A stretch of 64,000 bases of DNA, taken from NCBI GenBank assembly GCA_947561715.1, contig OX387205.1:5001-69000 (forward strand), written 5' to 3'. The translations under genes and the position numbers were made by a program. This document shows, one piece after another, positions 50,201-62,588 of the stretch. The first letter of the stretch is position 1. Every line of letters begins with the position of its first letter. The notes beneath the pieces are model-generated. The model was not told the origin of the DNA and searched no databases. It saw only the letters and a program-made list of their open reading frames with translations. This DNA comes from Ascidia mentula. Its lineage: Eukaryota; Chordata; Ascidiacea; Phlebobranchia; Ascidiidae.

Positions 50201-53102
50201 AGATCTTTCTGCATTTCTAGAACGACCAGTTTATCACCAGCGACCTGCAGAGGGCGATGGCTGTGGACGGTCTGACAACCTCTCGGCCAATCGTTGCACA
50301 GAACGTGTCGACACCTGATGACATTAACGCACTGTTTGACACGATATCTTATAGCAAAGGAGCTTGTATTATTCGCATGATCAACGAGTTTATCGGAGAG
50401 GAAGCTTTTAAATTAGGTTTAACAGTAAGTACCAGCATAAACTTTGTGCCAGTCGGGCCGGTGCTATCGGCACAAAGTTCTGTGGTAATTGAACCTATGT
50501 CTCAACTTATCGCACCTTGTAATGTAAATTTTACTTACTGTGCCAATGCTTATTTCTATGCCAACATTTTGTACCTGTAATGTTTACTGTCTATGGTTTC
50601 TAGGAATATTTGAACGCATACGCTTACGGGCCAGTGGACCATAACCAGCTGTTCGATTTCTGGGCAAAGGTAAAACTACAATTTTGCATTTTGGTTAGAT
50701 TTCTATTTTTTCTACACCTGGTTTTAAACCCCGGTTATCTTGCGCACGAATTTCGGCATCTTTTTTTCGGATGTCGCGTTTTCTGCAAATTATATCGATT
50801 AACTCGTTAGCGCCATCTGCCGGGCTTGTTAGTTGGTGTCAAGTGCAGTAAATATATTGAATGGGTTACAGGCGCACGATAGTGTGGGAACCACAGTAAA
50901 GCCTGGTTCTGGTGCCACACTTGAAGATGTCATGGATACATGGGTCCTCCAGATGGGCCTACCCACTATTAAGATGGCAAGACCTGATCCGAACCTCCCA
51001 CAAGTTAAAATCACCCAACAGCGATTCCTTCTTGATTTTAATGCAGATAAATTGGAGCCCCCAAGTCCATTTGGGTACGTCAAATTCTTTATAGCTTGCA
51101 ACTAATTGATATTTTTTATGTGTAACAACCATAAACAGCACATAGTGGTGTTTTATGCAGTTTTGTTTTGGGTCATAGTTACAAATGGATAATCCCTTTG
51201 TGGTACAAACACCAATCAGAAGCAAACAAGACCATAAAGTGGGTTGAACCAGATACAGAAGGTAATGTTTGGCTGTTTTACTTAAATGTATGACACCAAG
51301 TTTCACCAATGTAGTGACTGTGGACGTGCCTGTGGGTGAATACTTCCTCGGAAACTATGAAGGGTTTGGTTACTACAGGGTGAATTACGATGATCAAAAC
51401 TGGGGGCTGATAACAGACGCTCTACTCACAAACTTCAATGTAAGTTTTTAAATGGTTATGTTTGAAAACTGCCTGACCTGATGACAACTTTCTTCCATGC
51501 AATAGGATATCGATGCTAGGACTCGAGGCCAACTCATAAATGATGCCTTCAACCTTGCAAGGTAATAAATATTACCACTAGGGGTCTCACTCTTTTCCGG
51601 GTTTTACCAACTTATTAACTTACACAATCTATGATGCAGAAATAAATACTAAAAGCAATAGAAACATTAAACAACAGCATTCTGTTACTTTCATGTGATG
51701 CAGAGCTGAGGAGATTAGCTACAACATTCCACTTGATCTCACAGAGTCGTTACGTAATGATTATGATTACATACCATGGGAGAGCGCGTTAGATGAAATG
51801 TCTTACTTCGATTTGGTGCTGGGGAGGTCAAGAGTTTATGGATCTTACTCGGTTAATTTATAGAGCTTTATTTTTTTAAACTGGTAAACTGTAACTTGTG
51901 GATCCTGTTTTAGAAATATCTGGCATACTTGGTGGAAAATGTTTACAAAAACCTGACTTGGATAGATAGTGGAACGCATTTGGAACAGTAAGTAGTGGTA
52001 CAAACAGTTTATATAATTTCGGTGCATATTTAGCACGCAAACTTAAACATCATTTGATTATTGAGGTATCAAAGAATCAATGCAATTGGTGCAGCATGTT
52101 CATATGGTGTTTCAGGATGTGTGGATGAAGCCATTAACCAGTTTAACAACTGGACGAGCTCCAACATCAACATGTTAGTGTGAAAAATGTTTAACATTGA
52201 TCTTAGCTTATTTTAATATGTAAAAAGATAAATAAATACAACATGGAACATTACCAACATAACCTCTATTTTGAAAGGATAACACCTAACTTGCGTACTA
52301 CCGTTTACTGTCATGCCCTGGCTAATACCGGATCTGAAACATGGGATTTTGTGTGGAATGAATATTTAAGTGAAAAGAATTCACAAGAGAAATCAAAGTT
52401 GCAGTATGCGTTGACTTGTACAAGGACACCATGGATTATTCGAAGGTGGGCCTGAAATCTTTCTGCTGTTATTTACTTTTGTCTGCACACATTACTTGCT
52501 GCATAAAGATGCAAAATATCAAAACATTTGTAAACTGCCCATTTATGTCAAGGCTTTTGGACTACGTTTTGAATGACACTTATGTGAGAAGCCAGGATGC
52601 CTCTGGAATCCTGGAAGATTTATGTTATAATGAATATGCTCGGGATATTACCTGGGATTATATTCGACAAGAGTGGAGTAACATTTATGACATGTGAGTA
52701 ATATTATTAGAAATTTAAAACAAACTTGTATAAAATCAGCTTGGTTAACAATTGTTGTCTTCTTTAAGATATGGAACATCCTTCTTCTCATTCAGTGGAA
52801 TAATTTCAAGCTGCACTTCTCATTTTTCTACAGACTTTGAGCTACAGGAGGTAAACATATGGTATTCTAAAAACCATAGAAGCAAATCAATTAATTGAAA
52901 AAATATTTGATGTTTTATGTATTTTATTTAATTTTTATATTTTCAGTTGGAAGAATTTAGGCAGGAAAATTTAGACAAGCTTGGGTCTGGGTTGAGAGCA
53001 ACAGAGCAAGCGATCGAAGCAACTAAAACCAACATAAACTGGAGAGAAATGAACGAGGATGAAGTTTACAACTGGCTTACAAAAAAACTCAGTCAAATTT
53101 AG
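47224..53102 (+). CDS. M1 zinc aminopeptidase, aminopeptidase N-like
   Basis: Type II membrane ectopeptidase removing N-terminal residues. 21 exons: 47224-47290, 47693-48036, 48192-48382, 48456-48606, 48797-48919, 49014-49140, 49661-49815, 49875-49988, 50221-50424, 50604-50669, 50872-51074, 51179-51261, 51315-51439, 51506-51561, 51704-51851, 51914-51987, 52066-52173, 52278-52445, 52553-52693, 52769-52850, 52947-53102. 961 residues (human ANPEP 967). Seen: short cytosolic N-terminus, signal anchor ([19 protein letters not shown]), Thr/Ser-rich stalk, substrate-binding GAMEN (345-349), zinc motif HELAH (381-385) with the third ligand Glu404 (18 residues later) in WLNEGF, and the transition-state Tyr in ISYSKG. 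All phases close. AATAAA at 53122. Exact orthology within the APN/ENPEP/TRHDE group is not resolved. Confidence 0.95.
47475..47666. mobile_element. hAT-type MITE, copy 2, in aminopeptidase intron 1
   Basis: Begins CAGTGCTTCCCAAC and ends GTTGGGAAACAC, with terminal inverted repeats and an 8-bp duplication TGCTTTAT at 47467-47474 and 47667-47674. The 8-bp length fits the hAT superfamily. Internal CGCGACCCA blocks occur near both ends. It ends 26 bp before the exon-2 acceptor, so the branch point may lie within or at the edge of the element. Confidence 0.88.
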
Positions 53103-53505
53103 CGTTAAAAAAATTGTTGAAAATAAAAGTCCATGTAGAGTTAATTATTTTAATAATTCTTATGAGTGAAGAATATAATTTTCATTTCAATAATCATCAT
53201 GCTATCTAAGAAACGCACATTGTACCAGAATTTCTCACATAACATTTCTATACTGCTCCACATTTGAACTAAAGAATATATTTTAGTGATGTGCGATTAA
53301 TTTCCTGTGAAAAAGTCTCTGTTTAGAATCCTCTTTTGTATATTGTTTGGTACAAAGCATGAATAGCATTGCTTTGAAAATGTTTTATGTAGTTCATAAT
53401 TTAATGTGCAAGATATTGATTAACATTAAGAAATGTTTTTAAGAAAAGATAGTAGTGAAACAGTACTCACATTCTGGCAGAATCCGAATATGTTTCTTCG
53501 AAGCG

Positions 53506-55638
53506 TCACATTCAACCGCGTGCCAAAACACTTTCCGCTCCCTATATTTTTTTACAATCTCTGTATCTGTCAGTAATCTAGTGCTGATTAACGGGAAAAC
53601 AATTAAAATTGGTACAAATCCAAGGTATTCCATCAGAATGACTTCAAACACAAGCGATTTTGCGTGTTTTGCTAGGGGGGTACGTCACATTCAAACGCGT
53701 GACAAAATACTTTCCGCTCCCTATAATTTTTTAAAAATCTTTGTATCTGTCAAGAATCTAGTGCTGATTAACGAGAAAACAATTAAATTTGGTACAAATC
53801 CAAGGTATTCCATCAGAATGACTTCAAACACAAGCGATTTTGCGTGTTTTGCTAGGGGGGGTACGTCACATTCAACCGCGTGCCAAAATTCTTTCCGCCC
53901 CCTATAGTTTTTTGAAATATCTGTATCTTTTAAGAATCTAGTGCTGATTAACGGGAAAACAATTAAAATCTGTACAAATCCCAGGTATGCCATCAGAATG
54001 ACTTCAAACACAAGCGATTTTGTGTGTTTTGCTAGGGGGGGGTACGTGACATTCAACCGTGTGCCAAAATACTTTCCGCCCCCTATAATTTTTTTAAAAT
54101 CTCTGTATCTTTTAAGAATCTAGTGCTGATTAACGGGAAAACAATTAAAATCGGTACAAATCCAAGGTATGCCATCAGAATGACTTCAAACACAAGCGAT
54201 TTTGTGTGTTTTGCTAGGGGGGGTACGTGACATTCAACCGTGTGCCAAAATACTTTCCGCCCCCTATAATTTTTTTAAAATCTCTGTATCTTTTAAGAAT
54301 CTAGTGCTGATTAACGGGAAAACAATTAAAATCGGTACAAATCCAAGGTATTCCATCAGAATGACTTCAAACACAAGCGATTTTGTGTGTTTTGCTAGGG
54401 GGGGTACGTCACATTCAACCGCGTGCCAAAATTCTTTCCGCCCCCTATAGTTTTTTGAAATATCTGTATCTTTTAAGAATCTAGTGCTGATTAACGGGAA
54501 AACAATTAAAATCTGTACAAATCCCAGGTATGCCATCAGAATGACTTCAAACACAAGCGATTTTGTGTGTTTTGCTAGGGGGGGTACGTGACATTCAACC
54601 GTGTGCCAAAATACTTTCCGCCCCCTATAATTTTTTTAAAATCTCTGTATCTTTTAAGAATCTAGTGCTGATTAACGGGAAAACAATTAAAATCGGTACA
54701 AATCCAAGGTATGCCATCAGAATGACTTCAAACACAAGCGATTTTGTGTGTTTTGCTAGGGGGGGTACGTGACATTCAACCGTGTGCCAAAATACTTTCC
54801 GCCCCCTATAATTTTTTTAAAATCTCTGTATCTTTTAAGAATCTAGTGCTGATTAACGGGAAAACAATTAAAATCGGTACAAATCCAAGGTATGCCATCA
54901 GAATGACTTCAAACACAAGCGATTTTGTGTGTTTTGCTAGGGGGGGTACGTCACATTCAACCGTGTGCCAAAATACTTTCCGCCCCCTATAATTTTTTTA
55001 AAATCTCTGTATCTTTTAAGAATCTAGTGCTGATTAACGGGAAAACAATTAAAATCGGTACAAATCCAAGGTATTCCATCAGAATGACTTCAAACACAAG
55101 CGATTTTGCGTGTTTTGCTAGGGGGGGTACGTCACATTTAACCGCGTGCCAAAATACTTTCCGCCCCCTATAATTTTTTTTAAATCTCTGTATCTTTTAA
55201 GAATCTAGTGCTGATTAACGGGAAAACAATTAAAATTGGTACAAATCCAAGGTATGCCATCAGAATGACTTCAAACACAAGCGATTTTGTGTGTTTTGCT
55301 AGGGGGGGTACGTCACATTCAACCGTGTGCCAAAATACTTTCCGCCCCCTATAATTTTTTTAAAATCTCTGTATCTTTTAAGAATCTAGTGCTGATTAAC
55401 GGGAAAACAATTAAAATCGGTACAAATCCAAGGTATTCCATCAGAATGACTTCAAACACAAGCGATTTTGCGTGTTTTGCTAGGGGGGGTACGTCACATT
55501 TAACCGCGTGCCAAAATACTTTCCGCCCCCTATAATTTTTTTTAAATCTCTGTATCTTTTAAGAATCTAGTGCTGATTAACGGAAAAACAATTAAAATCG
55601 GTACAAATCCAAGGTATTCCATCAGAATGACTTCAAAC
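53506..55638. repeat. 181-bp tandem array, about 12 monomers
   Basis: The landmark GTGCTGATTAACG recurs at 53581, 53761, 53941, 54123, 54304, 54484, 54665, 54846, 55027, 55208, 55389 and 55570, a period of 180-182 bp. Each monomer contains a G-run (TAGGGGGGG), a C-run (CCGCCCCC) and a T-run. Variants recur at multi-monomer spacing, for example TCTGTACAAATCCC at about 53971 and 54513 (three monomers). This suggests block duplications inside the array. The last monomer is cut off at 55638. Long open frames in it reflect the repeat, not genes. Confidence 0.95.
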
Positions 55639-55694
55639 AGTCAGAACATTCTTTAAAAGGCAAACATTTGGGAAAAATCAGACAATAAACTACA

Positions 55695-56138
55695 ATGGCT
55701 GAGGAAAAAGTCATTGAACGTTTGGATTACGAAAAACTAACACCTCATCATAAAGTTAGTTTTGTTGCAAATAGTCACTGTACTGCACTGTGCGGTTGGA
55801 GGTATAACCCATGATAAGCAGCCGAGTACCAATATATCCCTTCCTAAAGCGAAGTGTGACCATTAATTGTGTGTTTGTTTATTTATAAAGTTTCTTTTCA
55901 CTATTACGGACCATTCCCACTTTCATCAGGATTTTAGTTAGTCTACGAAAACCAAGTGTCACGCGAATATAACAAGATGCAATCACTGTAATCAGTAGGG
56001 CCTGAAAACATGCACTTAAGTTTTGTGTGTTCTTTATTGTAGTTGGCAACCCTGCCTCCAGGTTTAGTGGGAAACTGTACTCGTCAAGGTTGGTATTGGA
56101 AATCACCCACTCTGGAACCTTTATTGGATTATAACGAG
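55695..56138 (+). CDS. Possible 5' exons of an unknown gene
   Basis: Exon 55695-55754 starts with ATG (MAEEKVIERLDYEKLTPHHK) and ends at GTTAGT. A second, 56043-56138, follows a TTGTAG acceptor and encodes LATLPPGLVGNCTRQGWYW and more, ending at GTACAT or reading through to a stop near 56178. Phases agree, but no further exon was found and no domain is known. A competing minus-strand exon candidate at 56004-55879 (after TTTTCAG, with a hydrophobic segment and basic tail) overlaps the intron. At most weakly supported. Confidence 0.3.
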
Positions 56139-56152
56139 GTACATGTTGTCGT

Positions 56153-57420
56153 TTACAATTTCAGTGATGAGAATTTGTGAGAAACAGCATTGAACACAGC
56201 ATGACCAAAATCAACATTTTGATAAACCTTGTAACCGACGTAAGATGCCAGTATCGATAAAACACCAGCAGAGAATGCAGCTTGTAACATACGAGTCTTC
56301 ATAATCTTATTTTCTTTGGCGAGTTCGTGAAACAAAGAACTACCTTTATTCTTGTGTGGGAAAAGTTGATCGGGAATTTCCTCTCCAAGAAATTCACACA
56401 ATGGTTTCCAACCCTGGGACACTTCGTATATCAACAGTTTGTCTTTCGGGGCTTTCTATGGTCGTTTGTATGTTGGTTAGAAAATAAGATTAATGTGTAA
56501 AAATCACGCTTTCACCTGTTTCACGTAAGCATTGTGTTGTCTATATTTGTTCTTCATTACAGTCGCACCAAACAAAACAAATTTGTTGCTGGGAAAGAAG
56601 GACACGTCACAGATCTGCTTCACTAACAAATGAAATCATTTTTGGTTTGTAACCATAGTAACTACACGCAAATAACAATAAACATGAAATGGCATTTGTA
56701 CCCACAAAACCTCAAGATAAATTGTCAAACTAAATAGCAGTATAAAAATACTTTACAATACATTTACTCACTGACGTGGTAATTGTAACTCCGTCGACTC
56801 CACGAAATAGGCAACAGAAGAATATTTAGGATCCAAAGCATGTAGCTCGTGTTGATTTCATGTAGCTGGTTCCGGTAACTTTTGTACCACTTGTCCTCGT
56901 CACGGAGTGTGAGAATTATCTTCACGATTAGGGATAAGTTAACACGCCAGAAATGAATATATAAAAATCAGGGATTCTCAAATACAAATCCCAGCTATGT
57001 CTGAATAAGTTCTGCGGTTTGATTAAGTTCTTTAGAAACAACTCGATTGCAGAATAAATACATTTGACAGGCCCTGGGTTGAAACCATGTACGAATTAAT
57101 CGTAAAAACGTTTCATTTCCATAATGTGATACCTTTGCATCAGGAAACGCTTCATGAATTTGTTCCCAGAAGAAAAAAGCTGGCAAATCAGTCACCGCGT
57201 CAACCCCTTCGTACATACGACGGAAATCTTCAACAGTTGAACCTTTCGTTATGATTTTCGTCCATTCTTTGTGGTGATAATAGCTGTGTTCCAATAAGTC
57301 GTATGTATTATATCCAAGTATATCAAATGCCTGACGCATTGATTTGGTTCCAGTTTTTGCATAGCCGGCAAGTATTACCTTCATTTTGACGTCAAACAAA
57401 TTCAGGTCTGTGCTTCCCAT
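56153..57420 (-). CDS. Membrane-anchored sulfotransferase-like P-loop protein, paralogue 2
   Basis: Four exons on the minus strand: 57420-57133, 56919-56772, 56622-56516, 56455-56153, giving 281 residues. Same intron positions and phases as paralogue 1, and strong similarity: AGYAKTGTKS P-loop, KIITKGSTVEDFR, IILTLRDEDKWYKS, EVSQGWKPLCEFLGEEIP. The C-terminal hydrophobic segment differs (AAFSAGVLSILASYVGYKVY) and is followed by a tail of about 22 residues. Start taken as the first in-frame ATG (MGSTDLNLFDVKM); a start at Met13 is also possible. Inverted relative to paralogue 1, about 34 kb away. Confidence 0.87.
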
Positions 57421-57776
57421 CCATTGTTTTACTGCTGAAAGCTTTGTTAAATATTAAACCAATGACGGTGTCAAATGATGCTGAGGAGAAAATAATGTTT
57501 GGGGTGTAACACACCCAGTTTGTTTGCAGTATCGCACAAGTATTGCATAATCCATTTCGTTTGCAGCATTGCACAAGCATTTGCAATCCCCTTACCAGAT
57601 GTATTGCATATTTCGCAACTTCCGACCCAAGTGTAAACATAACCTCTTAAATTACATCATATTTTATTGAAAGTAACAACATATAAATAAAAATACAGTG
57701 GCAAGCGCAGTGGAAGTACGGAGTAACTTGAAGTGCACTGTTCGACGAAACTATGTACTCTGGGACGTGGTGGGCT

Positions 57777-58187
57777 TTATTGAGGATTGATTGCCGTTTC
57801 TTGATATTCTGTCGTCACTCCGTCAACAACTCCAGGTAAAACTCGTTTCACCGCCGTGGCGATTTCTTGGTATTTCACTGCCTGCGTCTTGCATCTTTCA
57901 ATGCGTCTGCAGAACATAAAACATATGATTTAGTTAAAATTTTGGTAACATGCCATCGTGTACAGAAATTAAATATTTGACATGTCGGAATTAAATATGT
58001 GAAAGTTGTGACAACTTCACAATCGGAAGGCTTTACAATGAGGCCCGCAGTGTGGAGTGTCTTGTGAGATTTCTAAAGCAATTTGACTCACCCAACAAAA
58101 ATGCAAACGGAGTATGTGATTTGAATGGGATTTTTGTTTTCCTGCGTCCAACCGCCAAAACAACCCACTCCACGAAAATTGAAGAGC
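57777..58187 (-). CDS. Possible 3' exons of an unrecognised gene
   Basis: Exon 57906-57777 follows a CTGCAG acceptor and encodes a 42-residue basic C-terminus (RIERCKTQAVKYQE...) ending in a stop. A minus-strand AATAAA lies about 110 bp beyond. A compatible upstream exon may be 58187-58092, with GWTQENKNPIQITYSVCIFV and a GTGAGT donor in matching phase. No upstream exon or domain was recognised. Confidence 0.3.
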
Positions 58188-58785
58188 CTGGTGTTTTGTC
58201 ATAAACAGCTTTACAAAATTCCGGAAGGTGCCACAAAGTTGGTCCATGTCAATCACTTGGGTTGTTTTTTGCTGCTTGGGTGACAAGAACCTGTGGAAAG
58301 TATTTGCAAACTAAAACAAGCAAATACACAAGCAAAGGTCCCCGGTCAATTAAAAAACTAGATGAAAAATATGTGCCAGTTTTATGCATAAAAATCAACA
58401 CAAGGGTTATGGACACCTTTTTTGCAAGATGGGAATCATGGGAGAAGAACTGCTTTCAGTGGATTCGCTCATTAGAATGTCCCTTTCCAGATCGGCAGAT
58501 CTACATTTTCTTTTCAAACAATGGGCATGTGTGCCTGAAAAGAACAAAATGCATAATTATTTGGCACAAACACACAACTTACTCCCTTCACAAAGAATGG
58601 TGGAAGGACATGTCTGCCAAGCTGCATCCGCAGAAATTTCATTTTTCAAGAAGCTTTGTACATCCAAATTGCTGGGTATCCACTTACATGCATTGGTGCC
58701 GACCATCCAGCTTTTGGGGATTTTATACAAACAAAATTTTCCATTCTAATGTACTGTGGAAGAAACAAATATACATGCAGATATA
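58188..58785. other. Unassigned stretch with overlapping open frames
   Basis: Two plus-strand frames stay open here (198 residues at 58262-58858 and 121 residues at 58384-58749), overlapping out of phase. Neither has a recognised motif or splice context. They sit beside the transposase remnant and may be part of that insertion or chance. Confidence 0.35.
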
Positions 58786-59478
58786 TCATGTGGCATCAAG
58801 CAAATTAATGACAACGAAATGTCCTTTATATGGCAACAGAACACACTTTTTAATTTGATTATTAACTTTCAGCAGAAAATAATCACCATTCAAACCACAC
58901 ACTTTGTAAATTCCGACATGTTTTTAAGTTGACAAGGTTTTTGAAAAGACGACAAAGGGCAATATTGCTTTGACAGTTTTTTCGACGGGATATTATATGG
59001 AATTAAGAAACATATAATGGGAAGTTTGGTTTTCATAAAATGCAAATCTTGCAATTTGTTGCATAGGTTTGTAGCCAGATTTAAAACTTTTTTTCAAACA
59101 ACCCAAGTAATTTTCAAATTGAAAACAGCCAATGTTTTCCAATGAACCATGTTTTTCATAATCATTACACAAGTGGATCAAACAATGAACATTGTAACTG
59201 ACAAATGCTCTACCATAAATATGTGAAGACTTGCTGACAAAGTCTTTTGGCATTTGGACTCATAACGAAAACTCATGTGTGTTAATGTTTGGCGACAACA
59301 AGAGCCTCATAGCTAAAGAAATATGCAGAAAATGACAATACGTTTATGGCACAGCACATTTTTATCTTTTAACAGCACCACTCCCACATACAGCATAAAT
59401 AGTCTAAATTATATTGCTTTCCAGTAAAGCAAATCTGACAAAGGCCTCGATTTTCTGTTGAATTCAAGCGGTATAAAT
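58786..59478 (-). mobile_element. Decayed DNA-transposon transposase (C-terminal part)
   Basis: Minus-strand translation shows, in order, EFNRKSRPLSDLLYWKAI, an open 86-residue stretch at 59253-58993 with YNVHCLIHLCNDYEKHG and FENYLGCLKKSFKSG, then VGIYKVCGLNGDYFLLK and KCVLLPYKGHFVVINLL before a final stop. This order matches the C-terminal half of transposase-like proteins common in marine invertebrates, which I associate tentatively with EnSpm/CACTA-like (Tnp2/DUF4218-related) elements. Several in-frame stops interrupt it (after WKAI, near 58983 and 58930) and the catalytic N-terminal half was not found. No terminal repeats were located. Confidence 0.7.
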
Positions 59479-61979
59479 TCCTTATATTTTGTAAGGTTGT
59501 GGTGATGTTAACATGGCGACAGTTGAAGAAAGCTTAACTTGCAATTGGCGTGGTCGTGGTCTATCCCTCCACCAGATTAACAATCGACGCATTACACCCA
59601 AACATGCAAGATGCATTTAATCCAGGACAAGTCCACTTACCAGTTCCGCATTAAAAGCAGTAAGCACTGGGGTGCGAATATGGTGTTTGGCATCCATCAA
59701 CGTGATGGAAAAAATCTGCATCTGTTCGATTTGCAGCATTTATTTGATTATTTCCAACTTGCAAACCCGATTGGCAAAGTATTCACCCTTGATCAAATTG
59801 AGTCGCAAGTATATTAAACATAAATACCTGACATAAAACAACTGCTGTCGTAAACCACCTGTAAATTTAGACAAGGTTTCCCGCCGTCAAGTCGTTAAAA
59901 CAAACAACTCATTACGCAGATACGTGAAAGAGCCAAGCCTTCTACTAGCCTGCCCTGCCTGCTTGTTGTTCACCCAACCATTTTAGTTAAAAAACATGTT
60001 GTTCGCTTTGTAATATTTAAAAAAACATTTTAGTTAGCTCGCAAAATCAACAAATATCATGGTAAAAATCACTGACAATAATTTGCCCTCCAAAACTGCA
60101 GGTGTCACAACCCCACGGCAGAACTCACCAAGAGAGGTACAACCAAACTACCTCAAAATAAAATAAAATCAACTTCATGCTTCTATGCCCACCTTATGAC
60201 AAAACAATATGATATGTGTTACGCAGGTATACAAGGAAAAACTCCCGCCGCCGAAACTCGCCTTCACGCACAGTATTACACGAAAATTATGCAAACTTAA
60301 GCACGGCGCACCATTCGTAAACCGAACGTATAAGTTTGGCGTACGTCCGAATAAGTGCTGATTGGCCGTGCCAAGCTTAAACGCACTAAACCGAGCTCAA
60401 ACCAAGCTAGGCCCATACTAAAGGGGTAGATAATTTTTGACTGGGATGTAACTGTGCGATTTCAGCGCTTGTCCATTTTGCAGTATATGACTTTTCGATA
60501 AAAAATATTTTTTTTTAGTACAAGGTTTATTATACAGAGGAAAACGCTGGTACTCCAGTATTGCTTTTGCGGTTGCACAACGTATCCCAGTCATAAATTT
60601 AGGCACGGCCCTTGTCACTTTATGTCAAGATACGCTTGGCATCAAGCTTGGGCGACGCATGTTCACCGTACTTAAATGTTGGATATATGTTCGGCGTATG
60701 TTCTACAATTGAACAAATCCAAGCATGGCCGAGCGATTTTTCGCCGTGCGTTTACCGAACATAATGATATTGCCTGGCTGCTTTCAAAATATGACCTCAT
60801 CAAACTCGCTACTTCACCGTCTCGCACGTAACACGACTTAATGTGACCCAAATGATTTATGTTCTCGAGTAAAGTGATTCATTCAACATCCTGTTTACCA
60901 CATAAAATGTTCTCCTATGCTTAGGTCACACCACATCCTTATTCTTGTATTATATTATTTCAAGCGATTCATGATATCACGCCCATATTATCGATCAATC
61001 GGCTCTCAGTAGGGAGAGCTTTAAAAAGCCCAGTGTGTACCTGTAATTCTTTCTATCAGTCTACTATTATTCAAACATTCTTCTATGATTCTATTAATAT
61101 TCTCCAATCATTCGACATCATAACTGCAATTCTCTCCGAGCTTGGTAGAATCAAATGTTCGTATTGCAGAGTTCGTTTTAATGAATCATATGACAGATTT
61201 CAATACAATCATACTCGGAGAATTATCCAAGATCTGATTTCTTTGCAAGACGAGGTAGAAGAAATTATTACAATATAAGAGACTCATCCCGCGCTCATGC
61301 TATCGAGGCACTGTTAAATATCGCTGAGACACTTAAAGAGTTATTTACAGGGCGAAGCCTTACGGGTTTATACACAATTGTGTAATACTGCCTGATACAC
61401 AACTATACTGCTGGTGACACAAATAAACTGACAAGAGCATATAACGAAGCTTGCAAAGTAAACTAAGCGAATTGTTTGAGAAAATAACTTAAATAAAATA
61501 GAAAGCTGTTCAATCAATCCTGTCTTTCCTGTCCAAAAAAAGGCTGACCAGTTGAAGAAGAAAGCCCAGAAAGATTTCCAACTTTAATAAACCCGCAATT
61601 GAGATTTTTTGCTAAAATAAAACACAGCGGACAACATGGGTGTTTGGGTAAAGCTATGGAATAAAATGTACAACAACATCAAGAGAAAAATTATTTTTTT
61701 GAAAAACTCCACGCTGTCCCACAGGTAATTGCAGCCTTAAAAGATTCGCCTGGAAAGTCCACTGAACTTATAATAGTCACCACAAATAGAAACTGATTAT
61801 GGCCCAATGTGCGAAATATATTCCTGATGATAGTGGTCATCGAAATATAAATATGATGAAATACAAATTAAAAAAGCAAGCTGGATGAGTTCAGCGTAAG
61901 AATACTGTATTTGCGAAGGAAAAATGATATTTTTCACTTCTTGCAGAGTTAGGATTATTTTGTATGTGAAGTGGCAATA
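59479..61979. other. Gene-poor stretch before cystatin
   Basis: Short plus-strand frames at 59611-59817 and 61033-61278 have no recognised domain. A start-like MATVEESL at about 59513 runs only some 35 codons. The 60.3-60.8 kb part contains oppositely oriented similar words (GGCCGTGCCAAGC, GCATGGCCGAGC) but no provable inverted-repeat element. Confidence 0.4.
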
Positions 61980-62588
61980 ATGACAATGGTTGGAGGGCTT
62001 GGGTCTGCGCAACCTGCTAATGATGAAATACAACAAATCTGTGATAAGGTTGGACATAAAATCGGCTAATTGTTGTAGGTGACTCTATATGTAACAGTTG
62101 GGACCTAATGGAGTTTCTTTGAGAGCTATGTTTGTGTTTTAATCATGTATTTGTAACAAGAACTTGGAAGTTTAAGTTAAGCGCAAATTGAAATAAACTT
62201 GCTTTCTTATGAAGGTGAAAGGGGAAGTTGCAACCAAAGCGGGCAAGTCATTTGAAATGTTCATAGCAACCCAGTATAAGAGCCAAGTTGTAGCTGGATC
62301 AAATTACTACATCAAGGTTCGTCTTTCAAAATAAAGTAACCAATGAACAAACACCAATAATTCAAGCAAAAAAGTTGCGGTAGAAAGATATAAGGCTTCA
62401 CACACAAAAGATTATGTAGTAGTTACATCTAGTATGATGACTTGATCAAAACATTGCAGGTAAAAGTTGGGTCAGACAGTTGGATCCACATTAAAGTATT
62501 CAAACAGTTGCCACAAGCTGGGGAGGGTCTTTCTGTTACTGCTGTACAGGAAGATGCAACAGAAAATGCGGAAATTGTGTTTTTTTAA
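61980..62588 (+). CDS. Stefin-type (type 1) cystatin
   Basis: Cytosolic inhibitor of papain-like cysteine proteases. Three exons: 61980-62048, 62215-62316, 62460-62588, phase 0 throughout, 99 residues (stefins are about 98). Seen: the N-terminal Gly-Gly trunk (MTMVGGLGSAQPAND), central loop QVVAG at residues 47-51, then NYYIKVKVG, and LPQAGEG in the second hairpin region. No signal peptide and no Cys pairs of secreted cystatins. Met1 or Met3 could be the start; both keep the Gly-Gly motif. AATAAA at 62929-62934. Confidence 0.92.

Noticed and set aside
53455-55535. Series of similar 70-150 residue frames on both strands
   Set aside because: They repeat with the 181-bp array and shift with its non-multiple-of-three period. 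No start context or domain.
58262-58858. 198-residue plus-strand frame
   Set aside because: No domain, odd composition rich in His, Trp and Lys, and another frame is open over the same bases. Not enough to call a gene.
61797-62057. 86-residue minus-strand frame
   Set aside because: Antisense to the first cystatin exon, which is supported by splicing and family motifs.
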